Below, one piece after another: positions 45,063 to 55,370 of a stretch of DNA of 64,000 nucleotides; position 1 is the stretch's first letter, and every line of letters starts with the position of its first letter. The notes below the pieces were generated by a model. That model worked only from the letters and a program-made list of their open reading frames with translations, had not been told where the DNA came from and did no database searches. Origin of the DNA: Zygnema cylindricum. Lineage: Eukaryota > Streptophyta > Zygnematophyceae > Zygnematales > Zygnemataceae. The DNA is taken from NCBI GenBank assembly GCA_037447655.1, contig JBBHKE010003201.1, positions 182,456 to 246,455 on the forward strand. The letters run 5' to 3'. A program made the position numbers and the translations under genes.

Positions 45063-45230
45063 AAGTGATTGTTTTGCTACAAACTCAGGGGAGTCCAAGC
45101 TACACATGGGTGCAGTCAAACTGCCAGTTTGCCTCCCTGGACAGCAGTGGTTATGGCTCAAAGTGGGTTAGTTAAATACTATCTAGAGGCTTCTTGTATT
45201 TTGTAGTCCAATGGAGGACAAATAATTGCA
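45063..45230 (+). repeat. 3' LTR of Copia-3, right part
   Basis: It continues the LTR alignment (AAGTGATTGTTTTGCTAC against CAGTGATTCTTTTTGCTAC in the 5' LTR) to the terminal ATAATTGCA. Confidence 0.88.
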
Positions 45231-45667
45231 TATTTTCCAGTAAACAACCCTACTTTTCGCTTGATGGAGGTTCACTCTAAGAGTAAAAACAACGAAAACA
45301 TAAGAAAAAAAACAGACACTAAACCTAAACTACAAAAGCAATTAAAATCAGTGAGAATTAATTGAAATCATAAAATTTAGTGAGGATTTTGCGTAATACT
45401 TTTTAAAGTGTTCTGATGTTCGAAAAGGAAATCGTTACTTTAAACTGTGAAGGTTGTAGATTGGGTACAATTTGTGACGGTTATTGACGACTACAAAACT
45501 TGCGACAATTGATGACGTTTACAAGTTAGCGACGGATGTACAGTAGACTCATCTTACGTCACGTCGCTTTCGGTCGAAAAGAGCAAGACGATAAAGTGTA
45601 GTACATTTCAAGTTTGAAGATGACGCAAGTTGTATGATGGTTTTCACAAATTGTTTTTATCGCATAA
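45231..45667. other. Non-coding flank of Copia-3
   Basis: It begins with TTTTCCAGTAAACAACCC, found inverted near 57,080-57,105. No gene is supported. Confidence 0.4.
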
Positions 45668-46137
45668 GGGTACTTTCCCATGTGCTAAAGTTACAGTTAT
45701 TTTTTGTCGTTTTCCTCTATAACTTGGAAAAAAACGAGAAAATACGCAGCCGTACCAAAAAAATGAAATTACTACCGTACAAGTTGCGTTACTTTGAAAC
45801 TTTAACTGTACTGTAGTTTGTCGTCTAGAGCGATACAGTTTGTCGTTTAGCGCGTTTCGGCTCACTTTCGCATCCTTTCGGCTCATCTTCAAACTTTATA
45901 TAAAATCACCTCGCGAGGTGATTTTAAACAAAGTTCCACGACGTGGGCGAATATGCATATGATTTTGCACGCGACCGAGGTTTTTGACAATTTTTGTGCT
46001 CGGAGTACCAAAAAAAAAACCTACTGCACGTTTCCAGCATGTGCGAGACTTTTTTCCGCGCGCTTTTTTTTGTATAGTAACCGTGGAGGGGGTCTCGACC
46101 AAAGGACGCCATTTTGCGAAAGCGAAGTCCGTGAAAG

Positions 46138-46173
<36 letters not shown>

Positions 46174-46560
46174 TCCCACAAACGCGTATATCTCACAATT
46201 CTTGCAATGAAAAAAGGCGAGAAAGGTATCAAATGAAGATCTCTAAAAAATATTTCTTTTGGCTATCTTTTAGCTTATTTTGATGGCAAGTAGAGTAAGA
46301 ACGAACGATAAAACAAAATCAGGAAACCATGGCGAAATGTTTTAGATTCAGTGACGTCGACGCAATCATAAGTGAGCGTGACGTCAAAATGTCACAAACC
46401 CTAAACATCTACGATGTCACAAGTAGATAGACGTCTACAAACGTCGCTATTTTGTTAACATCATCAATTGCCGCGAGTTTTGTTATCGTCTAAAAATCGT
46501 CACAAATTACACCCACATCTACATCCGTCACGATCTAAAGTAACGATTTGATTTTTAACC
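45668..46560. mobile_element. Inverted-repeat DNA element family, copy I (right end not found)
   Basis: It starts GGGTACTTTCCCATGTGC. It shares ordered blocks with copy II: TACAGTTATTTTTTGT, the 26 bp palindrome, CCACGACGTGGGCGAATATG, a CT-repeat, and GTCACAAACCCTAAACATCT near the end. It is non-coding. The right terminus was not found. Confidence 0.55.
45901..45926. other. Perfect 26 bp palindrome
   Basis: The sequence is self-complementary around the centre CTCGCGAG, with arms TAAAATCACCTCG. The same palindrome is at 47,291-47,316 in copy II and a partial version near 49,965 in copy III. Confidence 0.9.
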
Positions 46561-47049
46561 TAGTTGTTCAATACGCGCGTTTTTTTCCTTTTTTCCAATT
46601 TTTACGTATTGTACGTGACTTTTCAAAAAATCGCAAAAAAATGTCTATTGTAAACTGAAACTGAAACTTTACGGCAACCTACATACAAATTACGGTAGCT
46701 GCTCGAATTTTTACGGTAGTTGTACGATGGTTGACGAAAAGATTCGATGCACATTTCCGTACTTTCTGTTCAGGAAACTGAACAGAATGTACACGGAATG
46801 TAAGGGAAAATATCGTGATGTCTACGGACATTTCCTAAATGAGACGCTGCGGCGTCACACTATTTGAGCGCCGTAAGTTGAAAATGTGTTCGGGCGTCTT
46901 CTTCAAATTTTCGAAAAGAAGCCGCCATAAATACTTCAACAGTTGAATGCAAAAATTCAAGGAAGACGCCATTATCGACGCCACGGCAAAATGATTATGT
47001 CAAAAAAATCAGATTTTTTGCAGAAATTGAACCCGCGACTATGTGAATT
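46561..47049. other. No gene recognised
   Basis: AT-rich sequence with scattered TACGG words; only short frames. Confidence 0.4.
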
Positions 47050-48062
47050 GTCGACTAAAGGCACTTTCCCATGTGCTAAAGTTACAGTTATTTTTTGTTG
47101 TTTTCCTTTATAACTTAGAAAAAAAGGAAAAAATCTGCAGCCGTACCAAAAAATTTAAATTACCACCGTACAAGTTGCGTTCCATTAAAACTTTAGCTGT
47201 ACTGCAGTTTGTCGTTTATCGCGATGCGATTTATCGTTTAGCGAGTTTCGACCCACTTTCGCGTCCTTCTAGATCTTCTTCAAACTTTAATAAAATCACC
47301 TCGCGAGGTGATTTTAAATAAAGTTCCACGACGTGGGCGAATATGCATATGATTTCGCACGCGTCGGAGGATTTTGACAAAATTTTCCTCAAAAAAAAAA
47401 CCCCACTGCACGTTTATAGCCTGTATGTACTTTTTTCCGTGCACCTTTTTCCGTACAAAGGAAGTGGAGGGGTCTCGACCAACGGACGCCATTTCGCAAA
47501 AACGAAGTTTGTGAAAGCGCCTCTCTCTCTCACCCTCTCCCACTACCGCGTCTATCTCACAATTTTTGCAACGAAAAATGTGTATACTGGTATCAAATGA
47601 AAGATCTATGAAAACGATTTCTTTTGACTATCTTTGAGTGTATTTTGATGGCAACTAGAGTAGGAAAAGACAAAAAACAACAATCTGGAAATCATGGCGG
47701 AAAGTTTTAAAAGTTGTGACGTGGGCGTTGTCATAGTTGAGCGTGACACGCGTGACGTCACAATGTCACAAACCCTAAACATCTGCAATACCTCCACGTC
47801 GACTACGTGGCGTGCAGATATTGCGAAGTGACAGAAATTGTTCAACGTGCGGGTGGATGTTTGAAATCGAAATTGAGTGGAAGTTTCGCAATATTTTGTG
47901 TACCGTTTATGTGTCACATGTTTCGTACGCCTCTACGCTTGTCACTTTTTGAAGTAACAAGTTATTTGCGATTTAATCAGAATGCTCATAAAGATGTACG
48001 GAGAATCTTCGCTAGAAATAAAGTTACAAGGTTAAAGTTTCGGTTACACGGGAAAGTGCCCC
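47050..48062. mobile_element. Inverted-repeat DNA element family, copy II
   Basis: About 1.0 kb between GGCACTTTCCCATGT at the left and an inverted ACACGGGAAAGTGCC at the right. Internal blocks are shared with copies I and III. No transposase is encoded, so it is non-autonomous. A clear target duplication was not seen. Confidence 0.62.
47291..47316. other. Perfect 26 bp palindrome (second copy)
   Basis: Identical to 45,901-45,926, followed by the same CCACGACGTGGGCGAATATG block. Confidence 0.9.
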
Positions 48063-48589
48063 AATTATTGATAATTTTGTCCTTAACTAGTTGATGTAGA
48101 TTTTCCAATGCATGCATGAAGTGTGATAATAATTAAAATACAGTTTACTTTTACTACTCATTTAACGAAAAGCGTACAAACTGCGGTACATCTTCAATTC
48201 AATTTTTTAACATGTACGAATTTGTACGGAAAAAATCATTAACGTTTTTTACGATTTTTTCAAATCAAGCCCTCCAGTTTCTACTTATTGTACGCACCTT
48301 CGAATCGTGCGTAGAATACGTTTTGAACAACTATGATTTTTTTACATACGAATGCTCTGAAAGTAGTACGGAGAATCTTTGCTAAAAATAAAGTTACAAG
48401 ACTAAAGTTTCGGTTACATGGGAAATTGCCCTAAGATAAGATTTTCTCGTTGCAGGCTTTGTTTTAGAAGAAAAAGACAAAACAAATCATGACTTTAACA
48501 CGCGGGAGGGTACCTGAAATAGTGTTGCGTACTAAATATGTGACATGCTATAGTACTGTAAGAAACCAACTCGTAAGAAACCTAGTCTG
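48063..48589. other. No gene; right end of a further family member
   Basis: Sequence 48,350-48,435 repeats the last 85 bp of copy II (GTACGGAGAATCTT, CGGTTACATGGGAAA), so a second right end of that family lies here. Otherwise nothing is recognised. Confidence 0.45.
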
Positions 48590-49028
48590 TACACCGTGAA
48601 TCGCTATTAGCGTCGATGTTTTTTTGCCTCTTAAAACATCTTTTCTCCGTACACACTTGTCGGATTGTGGATCTGACGTTGCGATTGAAAGGTACACCGC
48701 GCATCGTTATTAGTGTTATTAACTCTAATTTGGGTTCTTAAAATCTTCATTTTTTTCCGCAATTAGTATACATGATTTTCGAAATTAAATTAGCAACGCT
48801 ATTTAAAGAAGTGGACCATAATCTGCCACGTTTCTGGCACTAAATTAGAATCAATAACACTATTTTTTTTTTAACGCTATTTAAACTTTGACACTAATAA
48901 CGATGCGCGGTGTAACATTCTCAGCTTCCGATTGGCGGTCTCAAATTGAAAATTCGACAAGTGTGTACGGAGAAATGATGTTTTATGTGGCGAAAAAAAC
49001 ATTGACGCTAATAGCGATTCACGGTGTA
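48590..49028. mobile_element. TA-flanked MITE, outer element of a nested pair
   Basis: It begins TACACCGTGAATCGCTATTAG and ends in its inverse, with a TA at each end. The arms extend about 60 bp (TTTTTTTGCC, TTTCTCCGTACACAC). TA duplication with short non-coding inverted-repeat elements suggests a Tc1/mariner-type origin. A second family member sits inside it. Confidence 0.72.
48693..48914. mobile_element. TA-flanked MITE, inner element
   Basis: 222 bp from TACACCGCGCATCGTTATTAG to its inverse, inserted into the outer MITE at a TA. Nearly identical in layout to 56,479-56,695. Confidence 0.78.
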
Positions 49029-49275
49029 GTGGACGCTCACATGCCACAGCAACTCTCTAACGGACAAATTTCGTTCTGTACGGTCCTCTGTTAAGCCAGG
49101 ATTTCAGGTTTTTCGTACCAGCGACCCTTGCCAAAATGTACTTTAACTGTACAGCTCGTACAAACGTTTGTCGTTTTATGAAACTTTATTGAATAGGACC
49201 GTTTTGAAATTTGATTTGTGGTGACGTGAGAGGAAGCTTCGTATAGAGAGCTTAAAAAAAGGAATTTTAGAACCT
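49029..49275. other. No gene recognised
   Basis: Short frames only. Confidence 0.4.
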
Positions 49276-50222
49276 AGGGGGTGTCCCATGTAATCGGTAC
49301 TTTGATTAAGTATTTTGGACTGTAGTGAAGATTCTCCGTACTACTTTGAAGAGCGTCCCTATGTGCGAAAATGAAATCGGAACTTCGACGTGTGACGGTT
49401 GTAGACGTAGGTACAACTTTGTGACGATTGAAGGCGACTACGAAACTTCCGACGATTAGTGACGCCAACAAAAACAGCGACAGTGGTAGACGTCTAGATT
49501 TTTGTGAAATCGTAGATGGACATTGTGACGTCACGTTCACTTGTGACAACCTCGACGTCACTGATTCAAGAACTTTCCGCCATGGTTTCCCTATTTCGTT
49601 TTTTCGACTTTTAACATTCGATTTGCCATTGAAAAAAACCCTAAAAATTGTCAAAAAAAATAGAAATCAGAGATCTTTCATTTTATACCAATATTGTCGT
49701 GTCTCATTCTAAAAAGTGTGAGATGACGGCGATAGTGTGAGAGGGAGAGGGGAGAGGCGACGACGACGTAAAATTTTGAAAAGGACTCATGAATGAAAGT
49801 GGAGGTCCGAGACCCCTGCAAATTTTTTTCCGTACATGCGCGTGACGGGCACGGAGAAAAATAGCGAGGACTCTCCTTCGCCCTAAAATTTTCCCGCTCG
49901 CGTGACGCGTGCGTGGGTCGTTTTTCATTCGCTGTTTGGGCTGTACTTTAACTAAAAACACACCCTCGAGGTGATTTTAAAAGATTTTTTTTTTTTGGGC
50001 TAGATTCTCTTGCCCGGGGGTCGAAAAGGGGAAAACGCCAAAATGCGTTCACATGAAGACAAACACGCCGTACATTCAAAGTATGAATTGACGTTCAGTA
50101 TACTTTGGTAAAAACGATTTTCTCGTACGGCTGAAGTTTTTGTCAAATTTCCCTGAATGTTCCCTGGATTTTAGGGCAAAAAGACAGAGAAAAGTAGATA
50201 CTTTAAAACATGGGGACACCCC
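49276..50222. mobile_element. Inverted-repeat DNA element family, copy III (inverted)
   Basis: It starts GGGGGTGTCCCATGT and ends ACATGGGGACACCCC, immediately before the assembly gap. Internal blocks of copies I and II appear in reverse orientation (TGTGACGTCACGTTC; CTCTCTCC-type run as GAGAGGGAGAG). Non-coding. Confidence 0.6.
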
Positions 50223-50232
50223 NNNNNNNNNN
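50223..50232. other. Assembly gap (10 N)
   Basis: Ten undetermined bases; the true length is unknown. The gap abuts a transposon terminus. Confidence 0.99.
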
Positions 50233-50716
50233 TAGTTAATAACCTGTAGAACCTTCCCTGATTGGTAGTTTGAAGCTGTTGTAACAAATTAGAGTACATG
50301 ATAAATTAGTATCATGGTGTACCCGAAAAAACACAATTTACCGTAAAGTACGCTAATTGTTTCATTACGCTATATTTTTTATTACGCTAATAGCGATTCA
50401 CGGTGTACTGAAGTGTGGTACCCCGCGAACCGACGTTACTGCGCGCGTGGTGCGCCTGTTCCATGCTCAATATTCGACGTTTGGTGTTCGTTGACCGATA
50501 TTGTACGGAAGTCGGTGGGCATTCGACTGATGTTGTCGAAGTTTGATGGTTAGTCCCTTCCAAGATGTCCAATAATTGATGTTAGTCTTTCAAGAAGAAC
50601 AATATTTTATTTCCAAAAACGCGATGGTAAGACCATCAAAGTACAAAACATGATTGTAGTTGAAAAGAGTTGATGCCCAATCGATCTCCAATGTTCGATC
50701 GTATTTTTTAAGTGTT
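50233..50716. other. No gene; one MITE right end
   Basis: GCTAATAGCGATTCACGGTGTA at 50,386-50,407 is a right terminus of the TA-flanked MITE family. Its left partner is missing, perhaps lost in the gap. Confidence 0.5.
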
Positions 50717-50815
50717 GTCCAGTGTTTGATGGTAGTTATTTCAAGTAATGTCCAAGATTTGGTGTTAATCTTCTCAAATGATGTCCAGTGGCTGATGATA
50801 GTCTTTTCAAATGAT
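50717..50815. repeat. 33 bp tandem repeat, three units
   Basis: Three consecutive 33 bp units begin GTCCAGTG or GTCCAAGA and end TCAARTRAT. More degenerate units precede them from about 50,530. Confidence 0.8.
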
Positions 50816-51428
50816 GTCATTGATGTTTAGTTCATGTAGAAACATCCATAAACAGCAATATATTCCGAAATTTTTATTAAAACTTTGTCATTTTCACATT
50901 AATATTTCAACGACCCTCCGGAATCGATGCCAATATGTGTTATATTGTTTTTCTCTTCAAATCCATCGAATTTGGAAGTCAATATCCATTATTAATTCTT
51001 TTTTCTTTAGACGCTTTTGTTTCCATCGTCCTTGTGGAAGAAAGAATACACCTAGACGAGATTCTCTTGAAACAAAAAAAAAAAAAAAATCCAATCAAAA
51101 CTTGTACATTGATGACGTTTTCTAACAACCGAACATTTTTTAAACAAACCTCTAATATAGAAGTTTCTAAAACAAAAGTCCAGAAAAGCGTTGAAATTGA
51201 AATCTTCCAAAAAAAAAATAAAAAAAAAATCTCTTCTAAAATCTCTTTGGTCTAAGTTTCTAAAAACAAATGGCAAAAACATCTTCGAAAGGTAGAACTC
51301 TTTGAAACCATAAAGAAATTCGATTGATAAAAAAAATACCGTCAACATTTCGACTATTTTCTTGTTTCGAAACAGTCTTTTAAAAAACTGAAAACATGTC
51401 TCTCTAACGAAAATAAATAACAAATCTA
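50816..51428. other. 3' flank of the glycosyltransferase gene; no other gene recognised
   Basis: A-rich sequence with poly-A runs near 51,070 and 51,210. No canonical AATAAA on the minus strand was noticed close to the stop codon. Confidence 0.4.
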
Positions 51429-53630
51429 TCACTCCGAGTGTATCTTCTCCTGCGAGATTTTGCTCCCTCGGCTGGATTTTTTCGTAAAAAAACGATTTAT
51501 CCAAAAAGAAAGTGCAAAAATAATCGCCACGATCCCAAAAAGAGAACAATAAACATCGAATCCGTGGCGAATTATCCAATGCATTCGATCCCCGGGAAGA
51601 ATTAAATGGGTACTTCCGACCTCCAAAATCTGTTCAACAATATCTGCCCCTTTTCTTACACCTCCTTGATGTCTCATATGTTTCGCTAATCTTTTCGCAG
51701 CCGTTCTATAAGAATTCCTCTCTTCCTTTCTCTCTCTCTCTCCCCAGTTTTTCCTCTCATTGCTATGAGAATTCCATGCTTCCTTTCCCTGTCCCCCGTT
51801 TTCCCCTCCATTGATTTGGGCATTCTTCTCTTCCTTTCCTTCTCTCTCTCCCTCATTCTCCCTTCCATGATTTCCCAAAAAAAATAATTCCCCACTATCT
51901 CTCTTTCTCTTTCCCTCTCCCTCGCCCTCTTCTTTTACCTCTCCCTCTCCGTCTCTCTCTCCCTCTCCAAGATCAGAAGTAAGAAGCTTGAGAGAATTTA
52001 AAAATTCGTCCTTAGTAAAAGTTTCCGGATTTAAACTAATTCCGGCTCCCGAATCTCGAAGACGGGCCGCGACTCCCGGTTGGTCCGCTGCAAACGGTAA
52101 ACATAGAACCGGTAGACCGTAAAAAATCGCTTCTTGGAGGCCTCCTACTCCACAGTGCCCCACAAAAACCCCGACGGAAAAATGTCCCAAAACATTTCTT
52201 TGTGGGATCCACGTTTCTAATCGAATCGACGACTTTTTGTTCTCGACTACCTCATCGTACTCTTTCAAAAATTCCCGATTACTCTCTCGAAGAGCCCACA
52301 AAACCGGAGAATTCAGTCTTTTTAAACCCTCGAATAAATTTTTTCCTTGTCGATCGTTCAAATGGACGTGGGTTCCCATGCTGACAACTGTCACAGATTG
52401 AGCTCGACACTTGTCAAGCCATTTTTTAAGGTCTAAATGGGTTTCCCAAGAAATTTCCACTGCGGATTCTACGTTGAAATCACCTGAGGTTTCATCTGGT
52501 CTGTTCCTTTCACCTGAATCTAAAGGGGGCGGTGGATATATGAGGGGTCCGGTATGGAAAACTAAAGGACCCAATGGGAGAGGGTAATCAAGACCGAGAA
52601 CTAAATTTCTAAGTTGGGGCCGTAAAATCCCCGGTGTTCTAATAACTTTTGCCGTCAAGTTTAATTTTTTCCCCAAGTTCGAATTGAGGTCCATGCAAAC
52701 TAAAATTTCTAAAATGGAATAAGTGTCCAAAAGAGCCCAAATTCGGGAAAATAATCGGTCAAAAAAGGACATTTCAAAAAGACTTGTTTTGGTGCCTGTA
52801 ATCGGGTACGGAAAAGGGGGCAGAGATTCTTTTACAAAAGAAGGCATGTTATAAATAAGAGGGACATTGAGAATTTCAGCAAAATACTCCGAAGTTTGTT
52901 TCGTTAAAATGGTATCGCCGATTATCACATCCGGTTTTAAAATGTACTTTTTGGACTTTTTTTTACTTCCATCTTCGATCTCGGCCTCAGTTTCTTCTCT
53001 TAACTCTAATTCGGAAGTTAGCGAATTTCCGTTCAAAAGATCGTCCTTTTTCAAAAATTCGATAGATCCTTTGAGGTTTTTTAGCATTTGGAGATCGAGA
53101 ACAGTAACGTATCGCAATCCTCGATATCGTAACTTTGCGATATTTGAGGTTTGTTTGTTATTTTTTAACAGGTTTTTGGAAATTGAGTCTTCGTTTTCCA
53201 GTAGTTTGCCAGCTGTCACGTAAACTATCCCTGTTCCCTTCAACAGTTCTATGGGCATTTTTGAGCTGACCAACGGGGAAGCGATGTATACGATAAAACC
53301 CCTTTTCTTTAACTCTCTTCCTAAAGAAATTAAAGGGATAAGATGACCAGAAAAAGGACCTTCCAAAAGTAGAGCCACAGGGGATGAACTGTACGGATGA
53401 GAATTGTACGGGTGAGGCAGGTAGTCGACTTCTCGCGCTGTGACGTCATCGGCATATCCAATTGCAGTCTTGATGACGCCAGCATAGAAGATAAAGAGAC
53501 AGAGGGTTAAAAGCCATCTCATAGTCCTTAACCCTAACTCTGACCTAACACTAAAAAATGAGAACTTCAACATGGTGTTAGGGCGGAGGAGAGAGGTCAG
53601 TTGGAATTGCTTTGTACGGAAACAGTACAT
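51429..53630 (-). CDS. UDP-glycosyltransferase-like membrane protein (GT1 family)
   Basis: A single-exon frame of 733 codons, and the only convincing non-transposon gene in the window. Residues 37-60 (MRWLLTLCLFIFYAGVIKTA) look like a signal peptide, so the start may be Met37 (53,522) rather than Met1. The acceptor-binding N-domain has H96 in GPFSGHLIPL, the usual catalytic His. The C-domain carries the GT1 signature at about 474-517: W474, Q477, H492 in GHCGVGG, E500, D516 and Q517. Residues 694-711 form a membrane span followed by a short Lys/Arg-rich tail. This layout matches membrane UGTs with a luminal catalytic domain, as in animal UGTs. Oddity: residues about 555-640 are a Glu/Lys/Arg/Gly-rich insert with internal repeats. 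It would transfer a sugar from a UDP-sugar to an unknown small molecule. Family is likely; substrate unknown. Confidence 0.88.
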   Translation of the reverse strand: MYCFRTKQFQLTSLLRPNTMLKFSFFSVRSELGLRTMRWLLTLCLFIFYAGVIKTAIGYADDVTAREVDYLPHPYNSHPYSSSPVALLLEGPFSGHLIPLISLGRELKKRGFIVYIASPLVSSKMPIELLKGTGIVYVTAGKLLENEDSISKNLLKNNKQTSNIAKLRYRGLRYVTVLDLQMLKNLKGSIEFLKKDDLLNGNSLTSELELREETEAEIEDGSKKKSKKYILKPDVIIGDTILTKQTSEYFAEILNVPLIYNMPSFVKESLPPFPYPITGTKTSLFEMSFFDRLFSRIWALLDTYSILEILVCMDLNSNLGKKLNLTAKVIRTPGILRPQLRNLVLGLDYPLPLGPLVFHTGPLIYPPPPLDSGERNRPDETSGDFNVESAVEISWETHLDLKKWLDKCRAQSVTVVSMGTHVHLNDRQGKNLFEGLKRLNSPVLWALRESNREFLKEYDEVVENKKSSIRLETWIPQRNVLGHFSVGVFVGHCGVGGLQEAIFYGLPVLCLPFAADQPGVAARLRDSGAGISLNPETFTKDEFLNSLKLLTSDLGEGERDGEGEVKEEGEGEGKRKRDSGELFFLGNHGRENEGEREGKEEKNAQINGGENGGQGKEAWNSHSNERKNWGERERKEERNSYRTAAKRLAKHMRHQGGVRKGADIVEQILEVGSTHLILPGDRMHWIIRHGFDVYCSLFGIVAIIFALSFWINRFFTKKSSRGSKISQEKIHSE
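51715..51965 (-). repeat. Purine-rich repetitive insert within the glycosyltransferase frame
   Basis: On the coding strand this is almost pure G and A, in GAGAGGGA-type words. It encodes the charged low-complexity stretch at residues about 555-640. Two related units (around residues 600-625 and 625-645) suggest slippage or duplication that kept the frame. Confidence 0.75.
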
Positions 53631-53657
53631 GTGATGTGAGAGGAATAATTTATTGCG

Positions 53658-53702
53658 AACACGTGTTGGAATCGCATTATTTCAAAATTATTCACATATT
53701 GG
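53658..53702 (-). promoter_or_regulatory. Candidate promoter elements of the glycosyltransferase gene
   Basis: A palindromic AACACGTGTT (G-box core CACGTG) lies about 28 bp before the ATG, and a CCAAT on the coding strand lies at 53,698-53,702. Both are common eukaryotic promoter words; function is inferred from position only. Confidence 0.3.
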
Positions 53703-54628
53703 CTAATGGAGGTCCGAGATACACTCTGGGCCGTCTATTTTGGGCGTTAGAGACTAGATTTCACCGTCGATTATAAGATTATGGAGTTCAGCAATTAAGC
53801 GGCTTTAGGGAAGTATTTCATGTTGACAATTTTCTTAGGTACAAGGTGCTTTTTATAATTTTACCTTAAGACGTTTCCCATGATTCTTCAATCCGAGGAA
53901 AAGACCATACGAGTCAGCGCGATAAATCGGAGAGAGAGCGTCAACTGTTACGCGAAACTTTTTTTATGACATCGCGCGCCATTCAGAGATCTACAGTACA
54001 GTACACCGTGTATCGCTATGGGAATTGATAATGACAGTGACTGTTTGGTTGCGAACAGTCACGTACGTCATTTTGTCAAAAAACGTACGTTTGAAGTACA
54101 TACAGGTACAAATAAAGCACCGTTGAGTACAAATTTGACGGTCAATCGGTTGAACAAGACTTTGAAAATATTTTTCAACCGCTTAAAATTATGCCGCGCT
54201 TGCGAACGTCGACCGTCATAATAAATTTAGCAATTCACACGGCCGGCGAACGTTTACGGTAACAAAACTGCGGCAACCACATGTAAATAAAAAGTGTTGC
54301 AGACAGTCACTTTTTGTCGTTATTTGAGCTCCACGGTGAGAGCACTTAGCCGCAAAATTGAAATTTAATCGTCTAAGCGTTACATTGAACTTAGACGCAA
54401 AGTGAAACGAAACCTCTTGAAACTGAAGTCTCGTATGGAAATATTGCCGATTCGTCGTACACATAAAATATTTCCGCGGACGAAAAAATCGCGTCACGCT
54501 TCGCGAACCAGCATTTCTTCGAAATCGACAAGCGTGCGATTCGTACAAATGAAAACCGCTCGGCACTCGCACCAAACCGAACCGACAGAAAATTACAGTA
54601 TCGAATGAAACAACACATAAACTGAGGG
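53703..54628. other. No gene; one MITE left end
   Basis: TACACCGTGTATCGCTAT at 54,002-54,019 is a left terminus of the TA-flanked MITE family without an obvious partner. The frames at 54,216-54,657 show no recognisable domain. Confidence 0.45.
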
Positions 54629-55370
54629 CAGAGGTCGCAAAAGTCAAAAAAAATCATACCCGAAACCGACCGTTTTTTTTTTCAAAATCTGAGTAACCGA
54701 CGCCCGACCGAGTTTTGTCACGCTCCAAAATTGTTAATCGTTAACCGACGGTCGTTTACGAAAAAAAAAAAACCGATTTTTCGCGACTAACCGTGCCAGC
54801 CCGTAACCGAAAAAGTACAAAATTAATCAATGTGCGACGCAATAAGCCAATAACTACGATTTGTCGTGTTCCCTAAGATTTGCGAAATGAATAGTGTTAC
54901 TACCGTGTCAAATTTGCGACGCTTTGTCGCGTTCCCTAAGATTTGCGAAATGAAAAGTGTACTACTGTGTCAGATTTGCGACGCTTTGTCGCGTTGCCTA
55001 AGATTTGCGAAATGAATATTGTACAACCGTGTCAGATTTGTGACGCTCTGTCGCGTTCCCTTTGATTTGCGAAATAAAAAGCTTACTACAGTACCATGTC
55101 AGATTTGCGACGCTAATCATGATTCACGTACTTCCACGATGCCAAAGAGTACAAAGTACAAGAATGTTGGATTATAGGGACAGTACAAAATTTTCATTTT
55201 TTTTGGTTTTTTGGTTGAGCGACCGTAACCGACCGTTTTTTTTTTCTTGGTGAATCAACCGACCGTAACCGCCCGGCCCCCAAAATTTGGCAACCGAATC
55301 CGTTCCGGATCCGGCACGGGCGGTCGGTTAACGGTCGGTCACGGTTTCGGTTGACCGTTTGCGACCTCTG
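54629..55370. mobile_element. hAT-like MITE, copy 2
   Basis: 742 bp with the same 13 bp termini as copy 1 (CAGAGGTCGCAAA / TTTGCGACCTCTG). Flanks are ACTGAGGG and ATTGAGGA, an 8 bp duplication with two differences. It is 180 bp longer than copy 1 because of an internal tandem expansion. Confidence 0.82.
54848..55115. repeat. About 60 bp tandem repeat, four units, inside hAT-like copy 2
   Basis: Each unit runs TTTGTCGCGTTCCCTAAGAT ... GTCAGATTTGCGACGC. Copy 1 has one unit (6,776-6,838), so three extra units account for the length difference. Confidence 0.85.

Larger units (their letters stand above)
33073..45230 (+). mobile_element. Copia-3: decayed Ty1/copia element, 3' LTR split by another element
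   Basis: The order is 5' LTR (33,073-34,075), 15 bp half-tRNA primer site, gag-pol remnant, polypurine tract and 3' LTR. The 3' LTR is in two parts, 38,418-39,254 and 45,063-45,230, and these sum to about 1,005 bp against 1,003 bp for the 5' LTR. The part between is the nested non-autonomous LTR element. Related to Copia-1/2 in protein sequence but a separate family by LTR. Confidence 0.9.

Noticed and set aside
50717-50815. 33 bp tandem repeats as a CRISPR array
   Set aside because: Units abut with no spacers, and the context is a eukaryotic genome.
54216-54657. 143-codon minus frame as a small gene
   Set aside because: Cys/Phe/Arg-rich without domain, overlaps the hAT-like MITE end and competing frames on both strands.
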